Assembly (NCBI RefSeq): GCF_900112065.1
Contig: NZ_FOKE01000009.1
Span: 1-40,326 of the forward strand
DNA: 40,326 nt
From: Cohnella sp. OV330
Lineage (GTDB): Bacteria; Bacillota; Bacilli; Paenibacillales; Paenibacillaceae
Direction of reading: 5' to 3'
Position 1 is the first letter of the stretch. Each line of letters begins with the position of its first letter. Made by a program: the position numbers and the translations under genes. This document shows positions 25,852-34,261 of the stretch, piece by piece. The notes under the pieces are model-generated. The model was not told the origin of the DNA and made no database searches. It saw nothing but the letters and a program-made list of their open reading frames with translations.

Positions 25852-27012
25852 ATGATCACCGCATTGTTGGCTGACGACGAAGAGCATGCGCTCAGCCTGC
25901 TGGAGCTGCTGCTTCACCAGACGGGCGAAGTGAAGGTCATCGGACGCTGCGGCAACGGCATCGACGCGATCGCGCAGATCGCGCGCCTCAAACCCGACGT
26001 CGCGTTCCTGGATATCGAGATGCCCGGCATGAACGGGTTGGAGGTGGCGGAGCGGCTCGGCTCGACGCCTTCCGATACCCAGGTCGTATTCGTGACCGCC
26101 TACGACAGGTATGCCGTGTCCGCATTCGAGAACGACGCGCTCGATTATCTGTTGAAGCCGCTCGAGGTGGACCGATTGAACCGGACCGTCGGCCGCGTGA
26201 AGCGGGCGGTCGCCCGTAGGAAGTCCGAAGCGCTCGATCCGGCGGATGCGGGGAAGGCAGCGGCGGAAAAGCCGCCCGCAGAGCTGCAGGTGCAGCTGCT
26301 CGGCGAGATTCAAGTGTCCGTAGAGGGCCGGGGACGGCTTAAGTGGCGGACCTCCAAGGAAAAAGAATTGTTCGCCTACCTCGCCGTCCACTACGGCAGC
26401 CGGATCCATCGCGACGTGCTGCTCGACGAGCTGTGGCCCGACGAGCATTACCAGAAGGCCAAAGTCTATTTGCATACGTGCGTGAGCTACCTGCGCCGAG
26501 ACTTCCGCCAACTGGGCATGGAGGACGCTGTCATCTACGAGGACGAGAAGTACTCGCTGGCCCCCCGGCTCGAGCGCTCGGACTACCGGGAATTCGTCGA
26601 CGCGGCGGCCGGTCTCCTGCAGCCGGGCGGCAGCAACGCGGAGCAGCTCGAGCGCACGGTAAACTTGTACAGCGGACGGTTGTTCCGCAGCGAGGATTAC
26701 CAATGGGCGGACGACGAGATCCGGCATACCGAGGCGGCCATCGAAGCGCAGCTGCTGAGGCTGACCCAGCTCTACGAAGAGCAGCGGGATTACGGACGGA
26801 TGATCGCCGCCGGGCGCAGGCTGCTGCAGCATTCGCCCTACAACGAGGAAGCCTACCGCATCTTGATGAAAGCCTACGCGGGCAGCGGCAAGCACGACGA
26901 GGTGTACCGGGTGTACGAGGAGATGGAGCGCAGGCTCGACGAGCTGCAGATCCAGGCTTCGGACATGACGTTGAGCCTGTACGAGGGCTTGAGGGTGCGG
27001 AAACGAGGTTGA
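25852..27012 (+). CDS. SARP-type response regulator (REC, winged helix, BTAD)
   Basis: A 386-residue response regulator. The receiver domain (about 1-120) has the acidic pair DDE (residues 8-10), phospho-acceptor Asp54 in FLDIEMPG, the VTAYD threonine and the KPLE lysine. An OmpR-like winged helix (about 145-235; WRTSKEKELFAYL, DVLLDELWPDEHYQKAKVYLHTCVSYLRR) and a bacterial transcriptional activation domain of TPR-like helices (about 240-386) follow. This is the layout of SARP-family activators. AGGAGG lies 9 nt before the ATG, and the gene is 18 bp after the kinase, so the two form an operon and surely a pair. Target genes are unknown. Confidence 0.92.
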   Translation: MITALLADDEEHALSLLELLLHQTGEVKVIGRCGNGIDAIAQIARLKPDVAFLDIEMPGMNGLEVAERLGSTPSDTQVVFVTAYDRYAVSAFENDALDYLLKPLEVDRLNRTVGRVKRAVARRKSEALDPADAGKAAAEKPPAELQVQLLGEIQVSVEGRGRLKWRTSKEKELFAYLAVHYGSRIHRDVLLDELWPDEHYQKAKVYLHTCVSYLRRDFRQLGMEDAVIYEDEKYSLAPRLERSDYREFVDAAAGLLQPGGSNAEQLERTVNLYSGRLFRSEDYQWADDEIRHTEAAIEAQLLRLTQLYEEQRDYGRMIAAGRRLLQHSPYNEEAYRILMKAYAGSGKHDEVYRVYEEMERRLDELQIQASDMTLSLYEGLRVRKRG

Positions 27013-27143
27013 GGGAAGCGGCAGCGGGCACAGCGTCTCCATGCGCCGAATTTTAATCGGAGCTTCAGGTTGCGCTCATGAACGCTTAAGCAGGGGAGGA
27101 TAAGATGATCTCAACCCCCCCTTTGATATAGCAAGAACCCTTG

Positions 27144-27172
27144 GACCCGCGGCGACGCGGGTCGTTTTTTTT
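27144..27172 (+). terminator. Terminator of the kinase-regulator operon
   Basis: GACCCGCG (27144-27151) and CGCGGGTC (27156-27163) flank a GCGA loop. An eight-T tract follows after one G. Confidence 0.9.
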
Positions 27173-27206
27173 GTCACGTGTTTTCTCGCTTGGCGCCGGT
27201 TGCTGG

Positions 27207-27450
27207 CTGGTGGCTGTAGAAGCAAATTTTGCGGTTAGAGGTGCGCGGGAAGGCAGGCTGGTGGCTGTAAAAGCAAATTCTGCGGTTAGAGGGACGCGGG
27301 AAGGCAGGTTGGTGGCTGTAAGAGCAAAATTCTGGTGTTAGAGAGCATCGTGAAGGCAGGCTGGTGGCTGTAGGACCAAATTTGCGGTTACAGAGCCGCG
27401 AGAAGGCAGTCTGGGCGGCTGTAGGACCAAATTTTGCCGATGCAGGGGCA
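27207..27450. repeat. Five-unit tandem array with a 50-52-bp period (array C)
   Basis: Units begin at 27207, 27258, 27309, 27361 and 27411 (steps 51, 51, 52 and 50). Each carries CTGGTGGCTGTAGAAGCAAA or a variant, then TTTGCGGTTAGAG or a variant, and a linker with GAAGGCAGG. The fourth unit shows best that the core descends from a dyad: CTGTA...CAAA against TTTG...TTACAG. The last unit is the most diverged. The array fills the gap between the terminator and the convergent DJ-1/GNAT pseudogene. Confidence 0.8.
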
Positions 27451-27504
27451 GACCGAGAAACGGAACTGCGGACGGCGCAGCGCCGCTTCGGTCGGCGAGA
27501 AGGG

Positions 27505-28656
27505 CTAATTCTGGCTTCTGATTCTTCGCTCGTACAGACTCGCGCTCCAGCTCGGGCCGTCGAATCGGCCGCAGTATTGCAGCCCTTGACGCGCGTAGTA
27601 CGCGTTCAGCGACGGATTGTCGGCCATGCAGTCGAGACGCAGCCAGGATCTGCCCTTCTGCGAGATGATGCTCTCCGCGTGCAGCAACAGGAGACGGCCG
27701 ATCCCGAGCCCCTTGCAGTCTCGCGCCACGGCCAGGCGGTGGACGTAACCCGCGTCCGTATGGAACAGCGTTCCCCAGATCCCCTCTTCATTGTCCCAGT
27801 TGATCGAAAAAGCGCCGGCGAGTCTCCCGTGCAGATAGGCAGCGTAGACATCCTGCTCGCGGAACAACTTTTCCATGTTTGCGGGCGAGAACATATCCGC
27901 GTGCCACTGCCGGATCCCTTTGGCGTCCTGAATCCATTCGACGGCTCCGAGATACAGTGTCCGCAGCGCTTCGGCGTCGTCCGTCGTCGCAGGTCTGATG
28001 TCAAGTCCGGTCAAGGCGGCAGATTCGAAACTCAATCCGGATTCCGCCCCGCTAAGCGATTCAGACGACTGCCGCTGCCACGCATACTCCAGCATTGACG
28101 CCGAAGCGAGCGCCCGTTCGATCCCGAATAGCCGCGAAACGACGTGCAGCGCCGCGTCCATTCCCGTCGTGACGCCGCCGGACATGACGAGCTTGCCGTT
28201 GTCGACGTAACGGACGTCCCGCACGATCGTCGCGCTCGCCGGCGCGGCCGCCTCCAGCAGGTCGAATGCCCTTCGGTTCGTGGTGACCTGCATGCCCTCA
28301 AGCAGGCCGGCCTTCGCGAGCAGCAGCGCGCCGGTGCAGACCGACAGGACGATCTCGGCGGACCGCGCGGACGCCCCGATCCAGTTCACGAGCTGCTCGT
28401 TGTGCATCTCTATTCACGAGCCCAGGCCGCCGGGAACGACGAGAATGTCCGGCGCAGGGCAATCGGCCAAGCGATACCGGGGTTCGACGACCACGCCGCT
28501 CACGGTCGTTACGGATGCGCCGCTTTCTCCGACCGTATAGACATTCAGGTCCTTCCCCCAATCGCTGGAAACCGCGAACACATCGAGCGGACCCGCCACA
28601 TCCAGCGTATCGACGCCCTCGTAGATCAATACCGCCACGTTCCTCGCACGCTTCAT
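27505..28656 (-). pseudogene. DJ-1/PfpI domain fused to GNAT acetyltransferase, interrupted by one in-frame TGA
   Basis: Read from 28656, the first 80 residues are the N-terminal half of a DJ-1/PfpI domain (VAVLIYEGVDTLDVAGPLDVF, then DILVVPGGLGS). TGA then stands at codon 81 (28414-28416). The same frame continues without shift into IEMHNEQLVNWI and the nucleophile Cys in SVCTGALLLAKAGLL (codon 107), then a GNAT domain (DIRPATTDDAEAL, VHRLAVARDCKGLGIGRLLL, LDCMADNPSLNAYYARQGL). In relatives the interrupted position usually carries Arg or a similar residue, and CGA to TGA is a single C-to-T change. An ATG at 28407 could restart translation but would lack the first half of the fold. It may be a recent nonsense mutation, a sequencing error or, less likely, read-through. 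Confidence 0.8.
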
Positions 28657-28688
28657 CCTCCGCCAGCTCCCTTTTTCTCACAATCAAG

Positions 28689-29672
28689 CTATTCTTCGTG
28701 AATGATCTCGCCCGTGCGCGACAGATCGTAGCCGGGAATCGCGGCCAGCTCCCGCTTGAACAAGTCGGAGCGCAGACCGGCGAGCAGCCCTTCGATCCAG
28801 GGCAGGTTGGCCGGCGTCTTCAGCGCGACCAGATCGTAGCTCTCCTGAATGAGGGGGACAAAGTCGATGCGTCCGACGATCGCCGCCGCCTTCTCGATGC
28901 CGACGCCGAAGTCGGCTTCCCCGGACGCGACCTTCGCGGCTACGGCCATGTGGCTCGTCAGCTCGTCCGTATATCCCGCCAGGGCGCTCGCCCGGATGCC
29001 GCGCACCCGAAGCTGCTCCTCGAGCAGAACTCGCGCGCCTGCGCCTCGCTCGCGGTTAGCCAGCCGGAGGCCGGGCCGCGCCAGGTCCGCCCAGCCCGCG
29101 AGCCCGAGGGGATTGCCCTGTTGGACGTACAAGCCGGCTGTCCGGCTGAGCAGGCGCACGACCATATAAGGCGCGCCAATCAGGATGCGCCGTATGTACG
29201 GCAGGTTGTACTCGCCGGTGTCTCCGTCGTACAAATGGGTGCTGACGATGTCCGCTTCGCCGCGGTACATCGCGATCAGGCTGTCGAGGCTGCCCGCGTA
29301 GGCGCGCAGCGGCCGCACGCCGCCGGCGTTCGGATTGCGCTCGAGATGCTTGGCGAGCAGGTCGAGGCTCATGTCCTGGCCCGTGATGACCAGCGGCCGC
29401 GTCGCCGAAGCGAAGGGCTGCGTAGGCGTCGCGCCGCGCGTCTCCGCTTCCGCGGATCCGGCTGCGGTCGGACGGTGCGGGTACTGTCCCTGCGAAGCCG
29501 GAGAGCGCATGCGCTGCTTGTAGGCTTCCAAGTCGGAGGCGTCTACGCGCATCTGCTTGCCTACCCGGTAGGAGGGCAATTCGCCCTTCTTGATCAGATC
29601 GTAGACGGTCAGCTTCGAGATTTTGAGCATTTGAGCGATCTCTTCGGTCGTATACGAGATACTGGCGGTCAT
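28689..29672 (-). CDS. Excisionase-type HTH regulator with periplasmic-binding-like domain (molybdate regulator candidate)
   Basis: A 327-residue one-component regulator. Residues about 6-57 form an excisionase/MerR-like helix-turn-helix (YTTEEIAQMLKISKLTVYDLIKKGELPSYRVGKQMRV). After a Ser/Thr/Ala-rich linker, residues about 95-315 form a periplasmic-binding-like domain of the PBP_like type (LAKHLERNP, DIVSTHLYDG, GAGARVLLEEQL, ADFGVGIEKAA). Proteins of this layout often sit beside modABC and sense molybdate or tungstate. It is divergent from modA here. The start is ATG 29672, with AAGGAG 10 nt upstream; a TTG three codons earlier touches that site. Confidence 0.85.
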   Translation of the reverse strand: MTASISYTTEEIAQMLKISKLTVYDLIKKGELPSYRVGKQMRVDASDLEAYKQRMRSPASQGQYPHRPTAAGSAEAETRGATPTQPFASATRPLVITGQDMSLDLLAKHLERNPNAGGVRPLRAYAGSLDSLIAMYRGEADIVSTHLYDGDTGEYNLPYIRRILIGAPYMVVRLLSRTAGLYVQQGNPLGLAGWADLARPGLRLANRERGAGARVLLEEQLRVRGIRASALAGYTDELTSHMAVAAKVASGEADFGVGIEKAAAIVGRIDFVPLIQESYDLVALKTPANLPWIEGLLAGLRSDLFKRELAAIPGYDLSRTGEIIHEE

Positions 29673-29769
29673 ATCGGGCAAGCTCCTTATGTGCGAGGAT
29701 CTTAGATTTTTTTATTGTAACATAGCGTTCGAACAAACCGCCGCATCAGGCGTTTACAGTTAATGTTCT

Positions 29770-29810
29770 GTTATATATAATGATTTTTAATTATAAATAG
29801 ATATAAATAA
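29770..29810. promoter_or_regulatory. AT-rich modA control region with ModE-box-like half site
   Basis: GTTATATATAATG at 29770-29782 contains the palindrome TTATATATAA and recalls the GTTATATA half of ModE sites. AT-rich repeats ATTATAAATAGATATAAATA follow. It lies between the divergent regulator and modA. Binding by the regulator is inferred. Confidence 0.4.
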
Positions 29811-29830
29811 TAGAAGGGTTTGGAACTGCT

Positions 29831-30727
29831 GTGAACAATATAATGAGATTAAGTGCGATTTGGATCGTTTGTCTTGCCATCGTGTTCGGGTTGTCCGCTT
29901 GCGGAGGGACGAACAATTCCAAGGGCTCTCCGTCGGCGTCGGCATCGTCTTCGTCTTCGGCATCCGCTTCCGAATCGGCTTTGCCTTCGGCATTGCCATC
30001 TGCCTCTGGACAGGCATCGCCGACCGCGGAGGAGACCGAGCTCACCGTATCCGCGGCGGCCAGCCTGACGGACGCGCTAGGCGAGCTCAAGGCGCTCTAC
30101 GAAAACGCGCATCCGAACGTGACGCTGAGCTTCAACTTCGGCGCTTCCGGCGCCCTGCAGCAGCAGATCGAGCAAGGCGCGCCCGCCGATCTCTTCCTCT
30201 CCGCCGCGACCAAAAACATGCAGGCGCTCGTAGATAAAGGATTGATGCAGGAACAGCGCGATCTGTTGAAAAACGAGCTCGTCGTTGTCGTGCCTTCGGA
30301 TGCGCAATCCGCCGTCGCCAAGCTGGAGGACCTGTCGTCCGACGCGGTCAAGAAGATCGCCGTCGGCATTCCCGAGAGCGTGCCCGCGGGCGGCTACGCC
30401 AAGGATGCATTGACGGCCGCCGGGCTGTGGGACAGCCTGCGAGCCAAGCTGGTGCAGGGCAAGGACGTGCGCCAGGTGCTGCAGTACGTGGAGACGGCCA
30501 ACGCCGATGCGGGCTTCGTCTACAAGACGGACGCGCTGTCGTCCGACAAGGTCAAGGTCGCCTTCGCGGTCGATCCGTCGCAATACAAACCGATCGTCTA
30601 CCCGGTCGGCGTCGTCAAGGCGACGAAGCATGCGGCGGCCGCCGAGAGCTTCTACGCTTATCTGCAAACGCCCGAAGCGATCGCCGTCTTCGTTAAGTAC
30701 GGATTCTCGGCAGCGGTTGCCGAGTAG
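29831..30727 (+). CDS. modA: Molybdate ABC transporter substrate-binding lipoprotein
   Basis: A 298-residue lipoprotein. A hydrophobic N-terminus leads to the lipobox LSAC (Cys24) and a Ser-rich tether of about 35 residues. The ModA domain follows: ELTVSAAASLTDALGEL, LSFNFGASGALQQQIEQGAPADLFLSA, VPSD, VPAGGYAKDAL, and a C-terminal YPVGVVKATKHAAAAESFYAYLQT. These are the oxyanion-binding loops of ModA. The start is GTG 29831 after AGAAGGG, about 12 nt away; ATG 29843 is possible. It would capture molybdate or tungstate outside the membrane and pass it to ModB, encoded 12 bp downstream. Confidence 0.93.
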   Translation: MNNIMRLSAIWIVCLAIVFGLSACGGTNNSKGSPSASASSSSSASASESALPSALPSASGQASPTAEETELTVSAAASLTDALGELKALYENAHPNVTLSFNFGASGALQQQIEQGAPADLFLSAATKNMQALVDKGLMQEQRDLLKNELVVVVPSDAQSAVAKLEDLSSDAVKKIAVGIPESVPAGGYAKDALTAAGLWDSLRAKLVQGKDVRQVLQYVETANADAGFVYKTDALSSDKVKVAFAVDPSQYKPIVYPVGVVKATKHAAAAESFYAYLQTPEAIAVFVKYGFSAAVAE

Positions 30728-30739
30728 GCGCGGTACCGG

Positions 30740-31399
30740 ATGGATTGGCAAGCGTTCTGGCCGCCGATTAGACTCTCGCTCCAAGTCGCGCTGATCTCGA
30801 GCGTCGTAGCGCTGGCGCTTGGCACCTTCGCGGCGCATCGCTTGTCCCGCCGGGCGTTCAGAGGCCGATCCCTGGCCGAGACGGCCTTCATGCTTCCGCT
30901 CGTGCTGCCGCCGACGGTCGTCGGATTCGTCCTCCTCGTTCTGCTGGGGAGGCGCAGTGGAGCGGGCCGATTCATCGAATGGCTGACGGGCGCGCCGATC
31001 GTCTTCTCCTGGTGGGCGGCCGTGATCGCGTCCGTCGTCGTCGCTTTTCCGCTCGTCTATCAGACGATGAAAAACGGGTTTGCCTCCGTCGACCGCGAAG
31101 CGGAGGAGGCGGCGAGGGTCGCGGGTGCCGGCGAGCTTCAAGTTTTTAGGTATATCACGCTGCCGCTTGCGGGGCATGCGTTTCTGACGGCGTTCGTGCT
31201 GGCGTTCGCGCGCGGACTCGGCGAATTCGGGGCGACGCTCATGATCGCGGGCAACATCCCCGGACGGACGCAGACCGTGCCGACCGCGATCTACGTGGCC
31301 GTGGACGCCGGTCATACGGGGATGGCATGGGCTTGGACGGCGGCGATCGTCGGCATATCGTTCCTGCTGCTGCTGTTCACGGGACGCGCGAAGAAGTAA
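30740..31399 (+). CDS. modB: Molybdate ABC transporter permease
   Basis: A 219-residue inner membrane permease of the binding-protein-dependent type with about five helices. It shows the ModB motifs LPLVLPPTVVGFVLL, PLVYQTMKNGFASVD, and the EAA loop EEAARVAGAGELQVFRYITLPLAG followed by FARGLGEFGATLMIAGNIPGRTQT. The ribosome binding site is weak, so translation is probably coupled to modA. No ATP-binding subunit (modC) follows; the gene is closed by a terminator. The transporter must therefore use an ATPase encoded elsewhere. Confidence 0.93.
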   Translation: MDWQAFWPPIRLSLQVALISSVVALALGTFAAHRLSRRAFRGRSLAETAFMLPLVLPPTVVGFVLLVLLGRRSGAGRFIEWLTGAPIVFSWWAAVIASVVVAFPLVYQTMKNGFASVDREAEEAARVAGAGELQVFRYITLPLAGHAFLTAFVLAFARGLGEFGATLMIAGNIPGRTQTVPTAIYVAVDAGHTGMAWAWTAAIVGISFLLLLFTGRAKK

Positions 31400-31434
31400 G
31401 GCGCGACGCAGGATGGGCTGCGCGGATGCAACAA

Positions 31435-31469
31435 AAAAAGAACCTGGAGTCAATCGCCAGGTTCTTTTG
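31435..31469 (+). terminator. Terminator after modB
   Basis: AGAACCTGG (31439-31447) pairs with CCAGGTTCT (31457-31465), with A-runs before and T-runs after. It may act in both directions. Confidence 0.88.
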
Positions 31470-31481
31470 TATTGCGGAAAG

Positions 31482-31508
31482 GCAGATTCGATGATAGAAT
31501 CAATCTGC
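31482..31508. other. Stem-loop in the leader of the rifampin phosphotransferase gene
   Basis: GCAGATT (31482-31488) and AATCTGC (31502-31508) form a perfect 7-bp stem about 110 bp before the start codon. Its role is unknown. I see no actinobacterial-type rifampin-associated element in this leader. Confidence 0.35.
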
Positions 31509-31620
31509 TTCGCTTTAATATAGATTAGGACAAAGATAACGCATCTTACATCTTAAATTTATCATGTCGGCTAGCTCTTGTCAAACGTTTTTTATTTCAA
31601 GGGTAGAGGAGAGATGCAGC

Positions 31621-34236
31621 ATGGAAGCTTTCGTACTCGACTTTCAGGAGATGAATCCCTCGCAGCTTGCGCTTGTAGGGGGAAAAGGTTTGAATCTGGG
31701 GAAACTATCGAAAATCGAAGGCGTAATGGTGCCCGAAGGATTTAGCGTGACCACGTTAGGTTTCCGAAAAGCAGTCGCAAGCCATGAAGCGTACCAAGCG
31801 CAGCTGGATCGGTTGAAGCAGCTAAAGGCAGAAGATCGGGAGCAAATCGGCAAAGTCAGCCAAGAGATCAGGCAAATCCTGACGGGAATATCGCTTCCCG
31901 ACGAAGTATCGGAGGGAGTGAAACGCCAGCTCGCCCGGCTCGGTGAAGCGCATGCTTACGCCGTACGGTCGAGCGCGACAGCCGAAGATTTGCCGTATGC
32001 CTCGTTTGCCGGACAACAAGACACCTACTTGAATATGATCGGACCGGATGCTATCCTTCGGCATATCGGCCTTTGCTGGGCGTCCCTGTTTACGGATCGC
32101 GCGGTCATATACCGGATGCAAAACGGATATGATCACAGCCGCGTTTATTTATCGGTCATCGTTCAGCGCATGGTTCACCCGCAAGCCTCGGGAATTTTGT
32201 TTACCGCGGATCCGATCTCGTCCAATCGTAAGCTACTGTCCATCGATGCCGGCTTCGGGCTTGGAGAGGCGCTGGTGTCCGGCCTTGTTTCGCCCGACCA
32301 TTATCAAGTCCGGGAAGAGAAAATCGTCCTTAAACGCATCGCGGCCAAGAAGCTGGAGATCCGCGAACGGGAAGAAGGAGGAACGGAGACCAGGCCGATC
32401 GATCCCGAACGGCAGAATGCGCAAGTGCTGACCGAAAGGCAAATATTGAAGCTTGCGGACATCGGGCGACGGATCGAGGCTCATTTCGGAAGTCCCCAGG
32501 ACATCGAATGGTGTTTGGCGGGCGATGCCTTTTATATCGTGCAGAGCCGTCCGATCACGACCTTATATCCGATCCCCGATTCGCCCGACCGGGAAAATCG
32601 CGTCTATCTGTCCGTCGGCCATCAACAGATGATGACCGATCCGATCAAGCCTCTCGGGCTGTCCTTCTATTTGTTAACGACGCGTGCGCCGATGCTTACG
32701 GCCGGGGGGCGGTTGTTTGTCGACGCGACGCCGCGCCTGATTACGCCGGCCGGCAGAGCGATGATGATCGACACCTTGGGGAAATCCGATCCGATCATCA
32801 AGGACGCGCTCACGACAGTCGTCGAGCGGGAAGGCTTCTTGAAGCTGGCGCCGGCGGACGAACAGGATGGGCCTCGGAGCGCTGCCGTCGGGATACCGGC
32901 TCCGGTGCAGTCGCCGCCCGAGCTCGATCCTGCGATCGTATCCGACCTGATCGCGGAGAGGCAAGTCTCGCTCGAAGCGCTTAAGGAAGCGATCCAATCC
33001 AAGTCCGGACCGGCGCTATTCGATTTTATTTCGGAAGACCTCGAGGAATTGAAGAGGCTGCTGTTCGATCCGCGCAGCACGAAAACGTTTATGACTGCCA
33101 TGGATGCGTCCGCTTGGATCAACGAGCATATGGAGCTGTGGCTAGGCGAGCGCAATGTGGCGGACGTCCTGTCGCAATCCGTTCCGCACAACATTACCTC
33201 GGAGATGGGGCTAGCGCTGCTGGACGTCGCGGACGCGATCCGTCCTTATCCGCAGGTCATCGAATATTTACGGCTTGCCACCGACGATCGTTTTTTGGAG
33301 GGGCTTGCTCCGCTCGCGGGCGGACAAGAAGCGCGGGATGCGATCGAAGCTTATTTGGCCAAATACGGGATGCGGTGCGCCGGCGAGATCGATATCACAA
33401 GAACGCGCTGGAGCGAACGGCCGATCGAACTGGTTCCGATTATTTTGGGCCATATTAAAAATTTAGCGCCGAATGCAGGCAGACGAAAATTCGAGCAGGG
33501 GCTGCTGGAAGCGCAGGAAAAAGAACGAGAGCTCTTGGAGCGGTTGCGCGCATTGCCGGATGGCGACCGAAAGGCGGAGGAGACCAAGCGATGGATCGAC
33601 CTGCTCCGCCACTACATCGGCTATCGCGAATATCCTAAATACGGCATGATCAACCGTTACTTTATTTACAAGCAGGCGCTGCTCAAAGAAGCCGAACGGC
33701 TGTCGCTGGCCGGCATTATAAGTGAAAAGGAAGATATATTTTATCTGACCTTCGAAGAACTGCGCGACGTCGTGCGCATCGGTCTCCTGGACCATGAGAT
33801 GGTCCGCGATCGGAAGGAAGCATACAAGTGGTACGAAAAGCTGACGCCGCCGCGCGTCATGACTTCTGACGGCGAGATCGTTACGGGCGGATACAAACGC
33901 GATCGGCTCCCAGCTGGCGCCATCGCAGGTCTGCCCGTATCCGCCGGCGTGATCGAAGGACGGGCGAGAGTCATTTTGAATATGGCGGATGCCGCGCTGG
34001 AGGAAGGGGATATCCTGGTCACTGCCTTCACCGATCCCGGCTGGACGCCTTTGTTCGTATCCGTCAAAGGACTCGTCACCGAAGTGGGCGGATTGATGAC
34101 GCACGGAGCGGTCATCGCGCGCGAATACGGGCTGCCGGCGGTGGTTGGGGTAGAAGGCGCTACCAGGCTGATTCAAGACGGGCAGCGAATCCGCGTGAAC
34201 GGAACCGAAGGCTATATCGAAATTTTGGAGGCTTGA
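31621..34236 (+). CDS. rph: Rifampin phosphotransferase
   Basis: An 871-residue enzyme that is close over its whole length to Listeria rifampin phosphotransferase as I recall it. It inactivates rifamycins by transferring the beta-phosphate of ATP to the ansa-chain hydroxyl. The ATP-binding domain (about 1-320) has LVGGKGLNLG, AVRSSATAEDLPYASFAGQ, ASGILFTADPI and DIEWCL. The rifampin-binding domain (about 330-755) has VGHQQMMTDPIKPLGLSF and KYGMRCAGEID. The swivelling His domain (about 770-870) has GGLMTHGAVIAREYG with the phospho-carrier His828. The distinction from phosphoenolpyruvate synthase rests on the middle domain. The start is ATG 31621, preceded by GAGGAGAG. The gene looks less GC-rich than its neighbours, which would fit acquisition by transfer. 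Confidence 0.92.
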   Translation: MEAFVLDFQEMNPSQLALVGGKGLNLGKLSKIEGVMVPEGFSVTTLGFRKAVASHEAYQAQLDRLKQLKAEDREQIGKVSQEIRQILTGISLPDEVSEGVKRQLARLGEAHAYAVRSSATAEDLPYASFAGQQDTYLNMIGPDAILRHIGLCWASLFTDRAVIYRMQNGYDHSRVYLSVIVQRMVHPQASGILFTADPISSNRKLLSIDAGFGLGEALVSGLVSPDHYQVREEKIVLKRIAAKKLEIREREEGGTETRPIDPERQNAQVLTERQILKLADIGRRIEAHFGSPQDIEWCLAGDAFYIVQSRPITTLYPIPDSPDRENRVYLSVGHQQMMTDPIKPLGLSFYLLTTRAPMLTAGGRLFVDATPRLITPAGRAMMIDTLGKSDPIIKDALTTVVEREGFLKLAPADEQDGPRSAAVGIPAPVQSPPELDPAIVSDLIAERQVSLEALKEAIQSKSGPALFDFISEDLEELKRLLFDPRSTKTFMTAMDASAWINEHMELWLGERNVADVLSQSVPHNITSEMGLALLDVADAIRPYPQVIEYLRLATDDRFLEGLAPLAGGQEARDAIEAYLAKYGMRCAGEIDITRTRWSERPIELVPIILGHIKNLAPNAGRRKFEQGLLEAQEKERELLERLRALPDGDRKAEETKRWIDLLRHYIGYREYPKYGMINRYFIYKQALLKEAERLSLAGIISEKEDIFYLTFEELRDVVRIGLLDHEMVRDRKEAYKWYEKLTPPRVMTSDGEIVTGGYKRDRLPAGAIAGLPVSAGVIEGRARVILNMADAALEEGDILVTAFTDPGWTPLFVSVKGLVTEVGGLMTHGAVIAREYGLPAVVGVEGATRLIQDGQRIRVNGTEGYIEILEA

Positions 34237-34237
34237 T

Positions 34238-34261
34238 CCGGCGCTTCAGTGAAGCAGCCGG
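34238..34261. other. Stem-loop between convergent genes, overlapping a stop codon
   Basis: CCGGC-GCTTCA pairs with TGAAGC-A-GCCGG, giving an 11-bp stem with one bulged A. It covers the stop codon of the YhgE/Pip gene and begins 2 bp after the phosphotransferase stop. No T-tract follows on either strand. Confidence 0.45.

Noticed and set aside
28414..28416. Selenocysteine codon
   Set aside because: The position is not a catalytic Cys in relatives (that Cys is 26 codons later and intact), and I saw no convincing insertion element after the TGA.
31482..31508. Terminator before the rifampin phosphotransferase gene
   Set aside because: The stem is only 7 bp with a 13-nt loop and no real T-tract; the strong terminator is the one at 31435-31469.
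31621..34236. Phosphoenolpyruvate synthase
   Set aside because: The ATP-binding and His domains are shared, but the middle region and overall match follow rifampin phosphotransferase, and the typical PEP synthase C-terminal PEP/pyruvate-binding barrel is missing.
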